From Rachycentron canadum (Eukaryota; Chordata; Actinopteri; Carangiformes; Rachycentridae), in contig CM076661.1 in NCBI GenBank assembly GCA_038496675.1, forward strand, positions 7,649,932-7,713,931: DNA of 64,000 bases, given 5' to 3'. A program made the translations under genes and the position numbers. How positions within the stretch are numbered: position 1 is the first letter of the stretch; the number at the start of each line of letters is the position of its first letter. Of this stretch, positions 1 through 13,492 are shown piece after piece. The notes beneath the pieces were generated by a model. It saw only the letters and a list, made by a program, of their open reading frames with translations, did no database searches and was not told where the DNA came from.

Positions 1-77
<77 letters not shown>
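1..77. repeat. (TA)n(TG)n compound microsatellite
   Basis: The window opens inside a compound simple repeat: about nine TA units, then about 29 TG units ending at 77. A looser CA-rich tract follows to about 300. The repeat makes several meaningless Cys-Val open frames. Its left end is cut by the window edge. Confidence 0.97.
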
Positions 78-79
<2 letters not shown>

Positions 80-1918
80 AGAAATGTATTTTCTCTATCT
101 TCCCTTCTCTTTCTCTCTCTTACATACACACAAATACGTGCGCTTGTCTGCACACATACTTACACCGGTGTGCTCACAAACACACATGCACACAGACAGT
201 CAGCTGTGCCCTTCCCACAGCAAGTAGCACGAAAAGAGAACACACTGCCTGTCCCTGCCTCACACACATATACACACACACATATGCACACACAAACTCT
301 GCAACTGCCCTCTACACACTCTTAAAGGGACATGACACAGACTTATGCATCACTACCAAGTGCTAGCACCAGTACCTGGATATTAAATAAGTATATGTGC
401 AATGGCTGTCTTATCCTTTCTTATTATAATTGCGATTAAAAGGTTCTTTGACTGGCAACATTTATGCTAGTGAACTGTATAAATAATAAACCAGATACCA
501 TATTTATAATTAAATTATTCTATTAGTTTGTGCTGTTAGTGTTTTTCATGATGAAGCAACAAAACGGGAACCTACAATGTGGTTGTGAATGTGCTTGTGT
601 AATCTTTATATTTTATTTCAAAATAATGTAAATAAAGGGCAACAGTTTGTGTGTTTGCCCTCATGTACATTAGTTGTGGCCATTTTGTATGTTCGCAAAT
701 TGATTGGATCAAATGAGTTTGGATATGCTAAATTAAAAACTGAAAGTAGTATCCAAATCAGTTAACATACTGCAATAGAATGGACCTACAACTGTGCTGT
801 GGTGTTGTTGTGCTATACCTAAATGAAATGTTTACATTTACATCTATTCAATTCTAAGGCCACCTTCAAAACTATTAATGCTGTCTACTTTTCAGTAAAA
901 ACAGAAACTGGATGTGGCAGCCATAACAAGCATTGGAAATGATTCCAAATCAATAAGGATGAAAAAGAGGAGAACAAAATGGACAAAGTCTACAATGTTC
1001 ATTTTTGTCTATAGGTGCTCTACTAGTTGCCTGAAACTTCCTTTACTTCCAACAAATTCAATAAGAGAACAAAATTAAACTATTCAATAAAACCAAATTA
1101 AAACTTTTCCTCAATTAGTTGTGGACAGCTTCTACCTCTACCTCTGTTGGGGTCTGCGGTGGTCCCTTGATCCCAGTTTGGTCTCCCCCTATTTACCATT
1201 ATGTAATCAGGTAAGTTAATAACCTTCTAATCAGTGGTCTGTGCGGACTGTCTGCAGGTCAGGGTGAAAAAAGCGAGGCACTGTTGGTTGGGGTTCGTGG
1301 CAGCCCTAAGGCCATACTGGAGATAGGTACATAAGGGGCACAAAAACCAATGGAGGTGAGCATTTGAACTAGTCAAGTGCCCTTCTGATGCGAGAGCAGG
1401 ACAAAAACAAAACATTGAACCACTACCATTAAGACACAAATATACATGTCCTGATTTAATAATGGTGTCACAACAGTAATAGCAGTAAATGTGAGCAAAT
1501 TGAAACTGCACATGAACACAACTGTAATATAAGATCTGAACTTGAAGGCCTTCAGAAGAGAACTTGAACTTGAGTGAAGTCGACAAAAACTGAGACACTG
1601 TGCCTTTAAGAAGCCCCCACCGTCTCACAACAGGGGGGGCGTGAGCTGAATCCAGGAACAGCGATTGAAAAAAAAAAAAAAAAAAAAAAAAGCTCCACCA
1701 GTGGACTGTTTCAAGTTCCCCCCCCCCGGCTGAAACCCTGCCTGATTTGTGGGCAATGTTGGGGATGTAGAAAAAAAGGAAACCGGAGCAAAGAGAGCGC
1801 AAGGGAGAGATAGGGAGACAACACTAACTGGGTAGCTATGGAGATAGTAGGTTTTCCTGGTAGCTTTCTTTGACAGGTGTCGAGTGGGATAAAATAAAGT
1901 ATCAGAACAGCCTCCAAG
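78..1918. other. 5' flank of ssbp4, no gene recognised
   Basis: This is AT-rich sequence upstream of the ssbp4 start codon. I find no exon or family match. The last 250 bases must contain the ssbp4 5' UTR and probably its core promoter, but no TATA box or start site can be fixed from sequence. Two homopolymers stand out, A24 at 1668-1691 and C10 at 1718-1727. The 100-190 aa minus-strand open frames at 1227-1963 depend on reading through these tracts and look non-coding. Confidence 0.6.
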
Positions 1919-4900
1919 ATGTACGGCAAGGGTAAAGGAGCTGTGGTCCCCTCCGATAGTCAAGCAAGAGAAAAGTAAGTAAATTATTGCACTGTCACAA
2001 CAGAGATCCAGCCAAGAAGAATGTGCTAGGTAGCTAAACTTGCTAACTGATGTGGAAGCAGCTCAGTCACTTCAGCGGAGGTGCGCATGTTCTGCCAGCT
2101 CTTTTTGGTAACGTGCAGGCAACAAAAGTGATGGTGATAGTTTATTCGTTGTGTTGTGCCACTTTGCGCGTATCGCTGCCTCTCTTGCATCCTCCCCAAC
2201 TACACAGGCATGAGTGCTAAGTTAGCTCAGGCAGCTAGCCCCACTGCCAGTTTCACTCTTGTTTTTTTTTCTTCTTTTTTTTCTCTCGTTTCTTTCACAT
2301 GCAAAACAGAGAGTACCAGCTTTAACCACTAAAGTTGCACCACCTCCACAAGCGAATGCGCTGCTTTTTTTTTTAATTTCTTTTTTTTTGCACGTGTTTC
2401 CAGCAATAATGCGTGAATGTGCACTCGGGGCTCGCGAGGAGCATTGATGGAGATCCCACTTTAGTTCCATCTCGCCCCAGTGTGAGGGAACAATGCGTGT
2501 GGAGTGACGCTGTGCATTGTAGCTAGCTGGCTTTTGTGTCGCCCCGCTGAAGCAGCAGGTAAAAATAGAATACAGCTGTTTGGGGCTTTGTTACAAAATG
2601 GCACAGGAACGCGTTCTAGAATGGTTCCACAATGATACTCTGTCTCCGAACGCGCTGGTTACATTGTATCCATGTGTGTGTGCTCGATCAGCGGAGAGAC
2701 ACTGCTACGATCTCCCCCTCCTCCTCCTCCTCCTCCTCCTCCTCCGTGCAAGGGGAGCTGCGCCTCATAACTTTTGTGGCCCGTGCAGATTTTCTTCAGT
2801 CACCCCGAGTTGTACGAACCGGTGCCGGTGATAAAACTGCCTGTATCTGCCTCCACCGCTTATTTGAATAAGCCCAAACGTTGGCTTTTCGGTGGCTGCT
2901 TGGTGAAGAAAACTTAGGTGGCGTTAGCTTCGAGAGCTGTAGCCCTCCAATCCCTTTGTCTGCATGCCTCTGTCTCGATGCCTGTTGTTCGCCCAGGAGA
3001 TACATCCCGCACGTTTACCAGCACTTAAACAATCTACACAGCTTTCAGATTGACCTGAAATGTTTCTTCCACTAACCTCTACGTGTTAGTCCTGAATTAG
3101 AAGCCAGTATCTGCAGCGAACTACATTTGCTGATAGTCCCTGTTAACAAAGCCACCTAAGACCTGTACATGCTTTCAATAAACTTTGTTGTATTTGATTG
3201 TTTTAGAGTCTTGAGTTGTGCTAATAGTGTATGATAGTTCCTGTTACATTACAGTTGATCAATCCAGAGGTAAATAATAAGAGGTAAGAGCCTCCACACA
3301 GGTGAATGCTTATGGCTTCATTTCTCACAGTGGATGGGTTGAATGACCACCAGTAAATGCTCACTCTCCGACTCCCTGGACCAGTCAGCAGGTTTTGGGA
3401 ACTGAAGTGGGACAGACTTGTCAGACTGTTGTGTGTTTGCATGAAGATCCGCAGGCACCTCATTACCTTATGCTCACCCCATACCATGGCTCTTTTGTGA
3501 ACTCATAGTCTTAATGCTTCATTCTTCCACTAACGCTTGTCTTCATCTGCCTCCTGACTCTCGCTTCCCATCCTTTTGCTGCTCCTCAAAGTCCTCATCC
3601 CTCGCTTCAGTGTTGAATTATTGAGACAGACTGAAGCAGCTGCTCTCAGCTTTGCGTCAGAGTTGAGAGAGACAGAGGAGAAAGAAAGAGACAGAAGAAA
3701 AGGAGATATGGTGGGCAGACTCATCTATGTTTAAAGAGGGGGTTTTGTCGGGAGCCTTAGGCAGGATGTCAGGTGTGCCACTGTTGTACATCAGGGAGAT
3801 TTCTCACTCTATGGGATTAAGAGTATGCACGCACCAATGTCCCTCCTCAGTACATAAGAGGAAATGGTGGGGAAGGAGGTTAGGAGGTCACCCCACATGG
3901 TGTGATGGAGGAAGAAAATTTAGTGTCAGTATGATAAGGCATAGGGAAGTGCAGAAATCTGAAGTGAGTAGAGTGTATTTCCAGCTATGTGATGTAAAAC
4001 TTTTGTGTCACCAGGCCACACGAGCATAAAAACTCAAGAGTTAGGATTGCTGGAGCTCTCTTTCAGATTTTTTTTAACCTTTTGCATATAATTTCACATT
4101 CTGGCTGTCAGAATCAACCCCCACCTTCCCCTTTTTTCCTCTCCATCACGACTTGACTGCTCCTCTGATCCCCTGTACCACCTACTGTTTCTTCCTCTAT
4201 AAAATTGGGGCATGCCCCCTCTTATGCTCCAGTCAAAACAGTTTTTCCTCCTCTCTGTGCTCCACTAGCCTATAGCTTCTTCCTCTCCTTCTTCAGCTCA
4301 AACTTTTCTTCCTTTTCTATGAGCTAGCTTTTGAGCTTTAATAATGCAGTAGGCCAGGTGCACACACACGCAGCCCCTTTTGCAACCCACACAAAAACAC
4401 ACATACACACACCACACATAAAAATTTCATTCAAGGCCCCTTGGGGGAAGGGGGGTCTGCAGTGTGATCCTCATATCCCCAGACAAAAGACAAGTCTTTA
4501 ACTATTCTTTGCTGATCAAACTCCTACAAAGAATTGTACATGTAAGCAAGCCGGTAAACTTGCAGTCTACAGGGTGGTGCAAACTGTATCAGTTGGAGCT
4601 CTTGCTGTATCCTAAAGCTTCCTGTGAGCCTTTCCCCAGCATTTCAGAACTATTCAGATTCGGCATTATACTGTGTGATTAGTAATCAGCAAAGTGCATA
4701 GGGAAAATGCTCCAGTGTTTGTGTGTGTGTGCTGTTCAAGTGCATGTGTGGTCCATCCAGTACTAGGCTGACCTGCAAGTGGCAGTGACTTACACTCTAC
4801 ACCAGCGGTCACAGGGAGCTTTGTGACCTACAAATTGCTGGGAGCCTCAGAAAGTGGTCAGATTCCCCTGTCTAAAGTGTGTGCGTTTGGTTTGTCAGTC

Positions 4901-7497
4901 TTAGCAGATCTGCAGTCTTTGGTCATTTGTGAAACAACCAATCTGTCCCACTATCTGTGTTGAATTAAACAAGTCAGTGCAGCCAGAACGTATTCCTGAT
5001 GGTGGGTATGTTTCTCTTGTGCAGTATGATAGATTTATTTACAGTTGAATATTATTAATCAGTGTAAATCCCTCCAGGAAGCTTAGAACTCAAGGCCACT
5101 TCTGCTCTGTTTGTTTGTTCATCTGCATGTCTGGATGTCTGCTTGCTCATGTATGTTTTCTTATCTTGGCGACTATCTGCACGAAGGGCACACCCTCAGC
5201 TATTTATTACTTTCCGAGCAGGATAGCCTGCTTTCTACCAATTGCGTGTACACCAAATACATGCTCAACCCGCAATTGACCTATTCATAGCACAAGGCTT
5301 TAGTCAGATGTTAATCTGTGGTCATCATCCTACACAGAGACTTGTGTCTGCAACGCTTGTTTGATGCATGTTGAAGATAAACTACAGAATTACAAAGAAT
5401 TCGTTTACATAAGTACCAAGAGGAGTTTCATCAGTTTTCTTGTTTTCCCCCGATACTCTCTTGCATTCTCACCTTTGCTCTGTTGTGTTGGGGGCGGTGG
5501 GTGGGTCACTGAAGTGATCTTTAAATGACATTCCCATCCTTAACATAACACAAAAGCATGTTCAACAAAGTAGTACCTAACCTACACTCAGCCCAGGTCA
5601 GTTGCGGTGTGTTGACCCATTCGACCACAGTGTTGGTCTGGAAAAGGATATACTGTGTATGGGCAGCTGAAGAGCTCTGATGATAAGGAATTTGTAGTCT
5701 GGGATGGCTATTTCACTGTCCATATTGTGTGGGATGTTTATGAACAGCCTTGAAAGTTTGCATATGAATATAGATGTGTTTGGTGATGAGTTCATGCCTA
5801 AAATTCAGTAAGAACTCTGTTGCTTTCTGACTTTGATTTAAAAAAAAAAAAAAAAAAAAAAAAGTTCAATAACTTGTTTGTTCTATGTAAAGGAAGAGGT
5901 GTGATCATGAAGCGACCTCTGCCTCCATACTACAGTTGCTGACTATTTGCCTATTTGTGTATCTTGTAGGCTAAATTTACATACTAACAATGCATGTAGA
6001 CATTTGCATTATTTTAGAATTACCATTAATAAGAGCAGGTCAGGCACAGATCACATCTCCATCACAACACACTCCAGCAGTTGTTGGCATTTCTCTTGCT
6101 CCCTTTGTCTTTGTCTTGACTTCAACCACTTCGCTGAAATAGCAACTAGACAAAGTGCATTTTAGGCTTGACTGGCAGAAAAGTGTGCAGTGCTATACTA
6201 TCCCTCAGGTGGACATTTATAGTGTGTTGATTTATTTACTTGTTGTTTTTATAGGGACACACACACAGACTATTAACTAAACAGACTAATGCCATAGATC
6301 ATAGCAATCATGACTGCAGCTAATTTGCAGCACTTGTTTCTAAATGGGCATTCATAAAACACATACACAGTGCAATAAACATCTGTATGCAATCAGAGAA
6401 AACATAAACGATAAATAGAACATCCTACAACACATCAAGCCTAATTACTCTAAAATAATCTTTGTTTTGATTAGAGTTGCAATTAACAATTATTTCCATG
6501 ATTGGTCGCTTATTATTTCCTTGATTAATCTTTTGGTCAATGAAATGTCAAAATCAACTATCTCAATATCTTTGAGCACAAGATGTCATCAAATGTCTTG
6601 TTTTGTCCCATCAATTGTCCAAACCCCAAAATATTGATTTCTCTGTATTGCAAGACCAAGAAAAAATGGAGAATTCTCCTGGAATCATCAAATGTTTGGC
6701 ACTTTTGCACTTAATTAAAGATCAAAATGGTTTCAGATCAGTCTTAAGATCAATCATCTGCCTGTTGGAATTTTCTCTTGTAAGGAATTTCCCATATTCA
6801 CTCACAAGTGGCCTGTTTCCCAAAAAAAACGCTGTTTTACAATCCTCCACTGATGCAGCAAAGGTTTCACCCCGTCACTGAGCATTATAGGAGCACATGA
6901 TGCAGAAATGTATACATGCATACTGTTTATCATTGGAAGTGCAGTTATTAAAACCATCCTATTTCATTTCTTTAAAACATGGTGATAGTGATAGCTTATC
7001 GGCTTCCTATCCAAAGTTTTTATGATGGAACTATATATCATCTTAAGAAGCTTAAATGCACTTAATGTGTCTTAATAGACATTACCTACCCTCTACCATT
7101 CAATAGCAGTCCAAAAAAAGACACACTGGAAAGGCAAAAAGCCCGTCAGTGGTTTAAAAACAAACTGCACAACAGCCTGATTATCTCAAAACCATGTTTC
7201 ATTGATCAGTGCATTGAGTAATGATGGGGACTATGACACTGAGCTACTGTCCTTCTCATTAGGACCTTATTGGCCTGTCAGAGGACTGTCTGCTCTCGGC
7301 ACACAGGACACTGTCATATCCACGCTGCCGGTCGATTGATGGTCCATTAACAGCCTATTAAACACTGCTAAGTGAAGGAGTTAGGAGTACAATGTTGGGC
7401 CAATGGGGGTTTCCCACTCCACAGCATGGTTCTTGTGTCTGTTAATAGACCCTGGTGGATTGCCATTTTCAAGTGTGGCTGGCCTGTTATAATACTT

Positions 7498-7528
<31 letters not shown>

Positions 7529-10307
7529 CGAGAGCTTTTAAAATGTTGGAATTAGTGTAAATCTTTGTTGTCTACAGCTATTCCTGTCTGCATCTGGTGC
7601 ATTCAGTCAGAACTTATATTTTATTATTTAAGTGTTTTTTCGGTTCTGGTGTGATTTGAGGCTTTGTAGGGACAGCGTTCAGGCTGCTGAGGTGCTGATG
7701 AGATTATACGCCTCTGTTTGATTGCAGGAGCTTCTCTAGCAACAGGAACCCTTGGATACTCAGAAGCTTTACTCAGGATGGGAATTGATAAGATTTTATT
7801 GTTACCAATGTCATTTATCTATTCTGCTTATCAGTCTCATTATTGATTCCCTTAACGGGGGGGTATACATAGGTTTTCAGCATCAATGTCACTGTTTTGT
7901 TGTTTTTGAGTCTGAACACAGTGTAGAAAAAGATATACATGATTGAGGTGAGCAAAAGCTCTATTGTTTAACTACTTTTTTCATTCATAGTGAAAATTTG
8001 AGAAATACTGAGATACTGAATTTGAGATACTGAGAATTTATTTGTGATTGTGATCTGTGATCAATGTGCATGTATATTCATGCTGTTTAGGGGGCAAAAA
8101 GGTAACCCAGGTTATTTTCTGTTGCTTTAATTTACCAACATTCCCTAAACACCCCACATTCTGTCTATTGTGGAAGATAGCAAGGGGGCGGTGTAAAGAG
8201 TGAGGTCTGTTTAATCTAACATTAGCTCAACAGGGTTATAGTGTATGGGGCTATTTGGCAGAAATGGTATGTTTGCATGAAGTTGGACAGCTACAAAAAA
8301 AAATCCAATCTTAAAATGAAATAGGAAGTGCTAATAGGGAGAGTCTGACGTCACAGTGCTTGTGAAAAAAGGAAACGAAACTTTGTCACTAACATTTTTT
8401 TCCCCTCTTCATTTCAGGTTAGCATTATACGTGTATGAGTACCTGCTACATGTGGGAGCACAGAAGTCCGCACAGACCTTCCTCTCTGAGGTAAGATGAC
8501 ATTTGTAGCTCCACTGTGTTAATATCTTGCTTAAACCAAGTCCAGATCAAAGACGCGTCTCTTGAAACATGGCCTTGATACTTATGAATGTAAGAGACGT
8601 TCCTCCCTTTAAAAAAGAAAAACTCATAGCCCATTGGCGCAAGCAGCTTATTATGAAAATATCATAATAATCATTTTTAAACAACATATAGCAGTCTTTT
8701 GAACAAATGCACCAAAACATGTTTACGGTGAGTGAAAAAGCCCTCTAGTGGCCGTAGTAATCATGACAGGAGCAAAGGAGGAAGTAAGTTGATGTTTTTT
8801 GTGTTGAAGACATACACCAACCCTGCCCCTGATTGGCTTACCCAGATGTTCTTACACCAACCCTAACCAGTCATTACTCTCTCATGTCTAAACCTACCAG
8901 CGTACTAGCCAATCAGTGTCAAGGTAGAGTCTAATTAGGGGCAGGGTTGGGGTGGGGCTTGGCCCACCACAGGTGGAAAAAGACAATAAATGTCAGATGG
9001 TTGGATGGGTCAACAACACTTTGGACTTTGATGCAGGAAATTGTTGTTTGTTTTTTTTGTATCAAACTGACAGTCAAGAAAGGGAGAGTTATTTATATTT
9101 TAGCAAGCAATGTTTTTTTTTTTTTTTTTTACCAGTTTATCTGTGCTATATCTCCTGCTCCTGATAGGGTTGCCTATTCAGGGACTGATTCTATGGGCTG
9201 TGTTAATGGACTTGGAATATAAAAGAGCTCTCTTCATTACTAAAGCTGTATAACCATAACATAACCATGCCATATTAGCTGTACTAGCGTTGACTATCTG
9301 ACAAACATTGTCAGTGCAAACATGCTAAACATGATTAGAGTGCAAGGTGTTGCATGAATATTTCATAAGGAAATCCTCTTAAGTTACAGCAGCTTACTGT
9401 TTGCCATGGTGTGAAAACAAGTGATGTAGTTTTTTGTGGTCATTGTGTCATTCCAAGTCTCCCAACTAGACAAGCTAACTGTGAATGAGCGAGTTATTTC
9501 TAAGAATTCAAGAATGTACTTCACATGTAAAAAGAGGAGCAGGACAGAACAAAAAGAGACCGGGGAGATGGAGATCGACAGAGGCAGAAAGATGCCTATC
9601 TTCACGTCCGAGGCCATTGACAGTTTGAGACTGACTGATTATATGTTCTTAACCCCTGGACCTGCAGACATAATCCTCTCTCTAGTGGCTGCAACTGACT
9701 TCTCTTCTCTTCTCATACAGATTCGATGGGAGAAGAATATAACATTAGGGGAGCCCCCTGGATTCCTCCATTCATGGTGGTGGTAAGTTGTCCCTGTTTT
9801 CCCATATTTGCTGTGATGTTCCTCTGCATTTTATTTGCCAGGGTGTGTAAACAGAATTTACAGAACGTGTCTCACAGTGTGTATTTCCCCTCACACAAAC
9901 ACACACATTGATGGGGCTCCAGTGTCCATCCCAGCCCTACATAATTCATTACTGTCATATGCACAAACAGAAGCTTCATTAGAGATTTCGTGATGTTTTG
10001 GCTCATGAATGAATCATAGTTCAGTTTTAAATATATGTGAAACTCTTGTTATACATGAACATTTAAATATTCAAGTCTCTGTGAAAATGGTACATTTAAA
10101 TTTACCTGATGGCACATCCTCTTTTGTGATCAAAAATGACTTCTATTGGTGGGGGGTCTGGCAGAGTCTCAGTTCTGGGGTTGACCAGACTCACCGAGGG
10201 CGTGACCCCTCCCGCCCTGTCTTCTCCCCTCTCCCCTCCTCCAGCACGCCATCCTTCACCCCCGTTCCTGAAACAATGGATCCAGATGGTTGGGGAATGG
10301 ACCCACA

Positions 10308-10346
<39 letters not shown>

Positions 10347-13300
10347 CCCCCCCCCCCATCCCCCTCTCGTCACCCTTTGTGTTCCCCTCACCTCCCACTT
10401 TTCTCCTTTGTTCACGTGGGAGAGGGATTCTTAGCAGATTAACCCATTGCATTCCAGCTCCCTTTGTGTCACACCTCCCTCCACTGTTGTTCTCCCCCTC
10501 CCCCCTGTCATTTCTGCCCTTGGCTAAGATTTGACCTTTAGGGTCAGCAGCACCTTAAGCATTAATCAGCAGTTTCACTTTTTTAGGACTGTTTACATGC
10601 ACACGAGATAAATAAAGAAGGGGATGCATTTACATCCACAGTAAACATTTTACTGTAATATAGTGCAATTACAGTTCATCTCTAATCAACCAACCATCAT
10701 ATTTTTAAATCCAAGCTGATTCATCCTACGTCTATTGATGGCATATCAGGGCTGATTTAAATGTACTTTTTATCACTGAAATATGACTCATGGTTCCAAC
10801 GAAATGATGCTAAATCATTTACCTCTGTTAGATTTCTATTAGGGTTGAACTGTGTAAAGTTTAGTTCATGCAGGTATATGATGTTGGTGTTGAGATGTGA
10901 ATCAGGCCCTTCTCAAGGAGGGGGCATGAGTCTGAGCCAGGTCAGAAGATAATCTGAGCAGAAAAGAAAAGGCTCCTGACACATTTTACATCAGATTCAG
11001 CTAATTAATTTTGTGTCAGCAAGTTAATAGTTTTTGAGCTGTCAATCTTTATATATTTCCAATATGCCAACAAATCCCATGAAAACACCTGATGATTTTT
11101 CTTACCCTCTCTGTGGCCCTTCAAGCCCACAATTTCCTACTGAAAAAGGTCAATAATTTGCTTACACAGTTCCCCTTGTTTTAGTAAATGTTACTCATAC
11201 AGAAGTATGAGTAACTTGTATGAGACACTTTTACCTTGTTCACATCTTATGTTGATAAAATAATTTTAAACTCAAACAGAACCAGCATTTTTCATATTTC
11301 ACATTTACTTATCACACTGACACACGTATTCAGACCCTCTATCGCTATCGCTCATCTCTGAGATGTTTCTACGCCTTGTTTGGAGTTGATCTGTGGTCAG
11401 TTCAGTTCATTGGACATGGAACATACCTGTCTACATAAGGACTCAAAGATGACAGCAAAAACCAAGCATATGAGGTTGAAGGAACTGCCTGCAGAGCTCA
11501 GAGACAGGATTGTGTCAAGGCTCAGATCTGAGAACAGTGGCCTCCATAATCCTTGAATAGAAAAAGTTTGGAACAAGCACGAAAGAAGGGCCTTGGTAAC
11601 AGCGCTGACCAACAGCCTGATGGTCACTTTGGCTGTGTCACATTATACTGTGAGGGTGTTTTTCAGCAGCAGGGACAGGGATCTTGATCAGGGTTGTGGA
11701 AAAGCTGGACAGGTCTGAACTTGGCTGTCCACTGATGGTCCCCTTTAGAGTTGGAAGAGCTTCAGAGCATGTGAAGAAATGGTAGAAAATCACCAAATCC
11801 AGGTGCAAAGCTTGTTACCCAAGAAGACTTGAGGCTGCAATGATGCCAAAGGTTCTTTAACTATTATTGTGTAAAGAGTCTGAATACTTAGCGCAGCATT
11901 TAATTTTTTTCAGTGGATTTGTTGACAAAAAGATGTAGTATATTGACATCTTTAACCTTTGAAGCAATTAAAAAAAAAAAAAAAAAACACCAGAGAAAAA
12001 GTACCTGACATTAGACCAAAATATTAGTATATTGTAGTAATATAAGTCTTCACAAATGTCAAGCAAGGTAAGGAGATGAAGAATTGTCTAAAAACTTTTC
12101 TTATGGAACATGCCAGTAGTAACAGTTCATGATGTGATCATCTATTGTTTACTATAAGGTAAAGCTAGGAAGATCGCTATCAGCATTAACTGCAAAAGCT
12201 GTGAATAACACTGCACTAAAGTTAGCACTACATATTACAAAAGAACAAATGCTTTACACCTGTGGATATAAAATTACATACTTACATATACCCTTAAATG
12301 GTGTTAAAGTACAGTGTAGCTTTCACCTCAAGGGGTGGCTCTGCTGAGTCAGAAGAATAAACCTCAAACCTATAGAGCACCATCAGCAATATGAGACCAA
12401 GGACACGTTTTAATAAAAAGAAAATGAAGGAATAGAATAATAATTTGAAAGCATACAAGCATGGGTAAATCTAAAGAATAAGTGATAGTCTTGTTTGATG
12501 ATGGACTTAAACCTTGAGTTTCTTTCTTAACTCTTTGAGACGTATTGCAGAATAATATAGTATAAAATCATGTTGTCTTGTATAGGCTCAAAGTTAAATG
12601 GTACATCTTCTTAAAAGCAAGAGATAGTGTTCTCTTATCAAAATATCCATCTTTTAAACTGTGCAAACTACTCAGGATTTTAGAATGTGAGAGTGAAAAA
12701 GCAGATCACTTTTTAGACTAAAGGTTTGGGGTTTAGATTAAGGACCAGTAACTTAAGCATTTCCTCCAGTGGATGTGTCCTTGAGCAACACACTGACACA
12801 CTTATCATGCATGCTCCTCTGTTGCTCAGCCGTGCTCTCTGACCTTCTTATGGAAGAAGGTCAAGTGAGAGTATGAGTTAAGTTTCGAGGTCAAAACATC
12901 CCATAAATTCTACTTGATGTGCTCAAATCGCTCAAGTCTGGAGCTCGAGATGAGTTTCACTGTTGAACTATGCTGAGTCCCCCGATTATGACTCTGTCTT
13001 ATGAAGTGCAGAAGTGTATGAAAACTTCCAGATGTTTTGGATTCAACATGTCTGTGTGCATTGCAGATTGCCAGGACGCGTGAAGTGGCTGTCTGATTAG
13101 TCCTCTCGTTAGCTGAGTCGCTGTTTCGCTCTGTTTATAGCACTTCCACTAAATCAATGCAGAGACTGATTGAATTAAGACCTCTTAGACAGGTAGCACA
13201 CAGGCAGTTAGTGATGTTGGTGTGTGTGCATGCATGTTGGTTGAGATTGAGACACTTTTATATATGTGTCAGCTCTTGTTGTCTGTTCTTGTGTGGATCA

Positions 13301-13453
13301 AATGATGAGCAAATTCCTCCATGACGAGTCCATTTAGCAGTCAACATTTGTACAGGAGGGTGTTTTAGAGACTGAGTTGAGCCAGTATGAGTTAAAGTTT
13401 AGGGTAAAAAAAAAATTGATGCAGTCAATGGAAGCTCCATGAAAGTATGGTAA

Positions 13454-13492
<39 letters not shown>

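Larger units (their letters stand above)
1975..8417 (+). other. ssbp4 intron 1
   Basis: The intron is 6.4 kb. Its first 900 bases (to about 2870) are richer in G+C and CpG than the surroundings, with a (CTC)n run at 2715-2745, so the ssbp4 CpG-rich promoter domain may extend into the intron. Further in are homopolymers near 5840-5863 and 7499-7522 and a decayed interspersed repeat near 6474-6735. A consensus-like CRE (TGACGTCA) lies at 8346-8353, 64 bases before exon 2. No coding exon is recognised inside. Confidence 0.8.

Noticed and set aside
1..77. CRISPR-like regular repeats
   Set aside because: Simple dinucleotide microsatellites without unique spacers; this is a eukaryotic genome.
1227..1963. 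191-, 112- and 72-aa minus-strand frames upstream of ssbp4
   Set aside because: They read through A24/C10 tracts as poly-Phe and poly-Gly, have no family similarity and overlap the ssbp4 first exon antisense.
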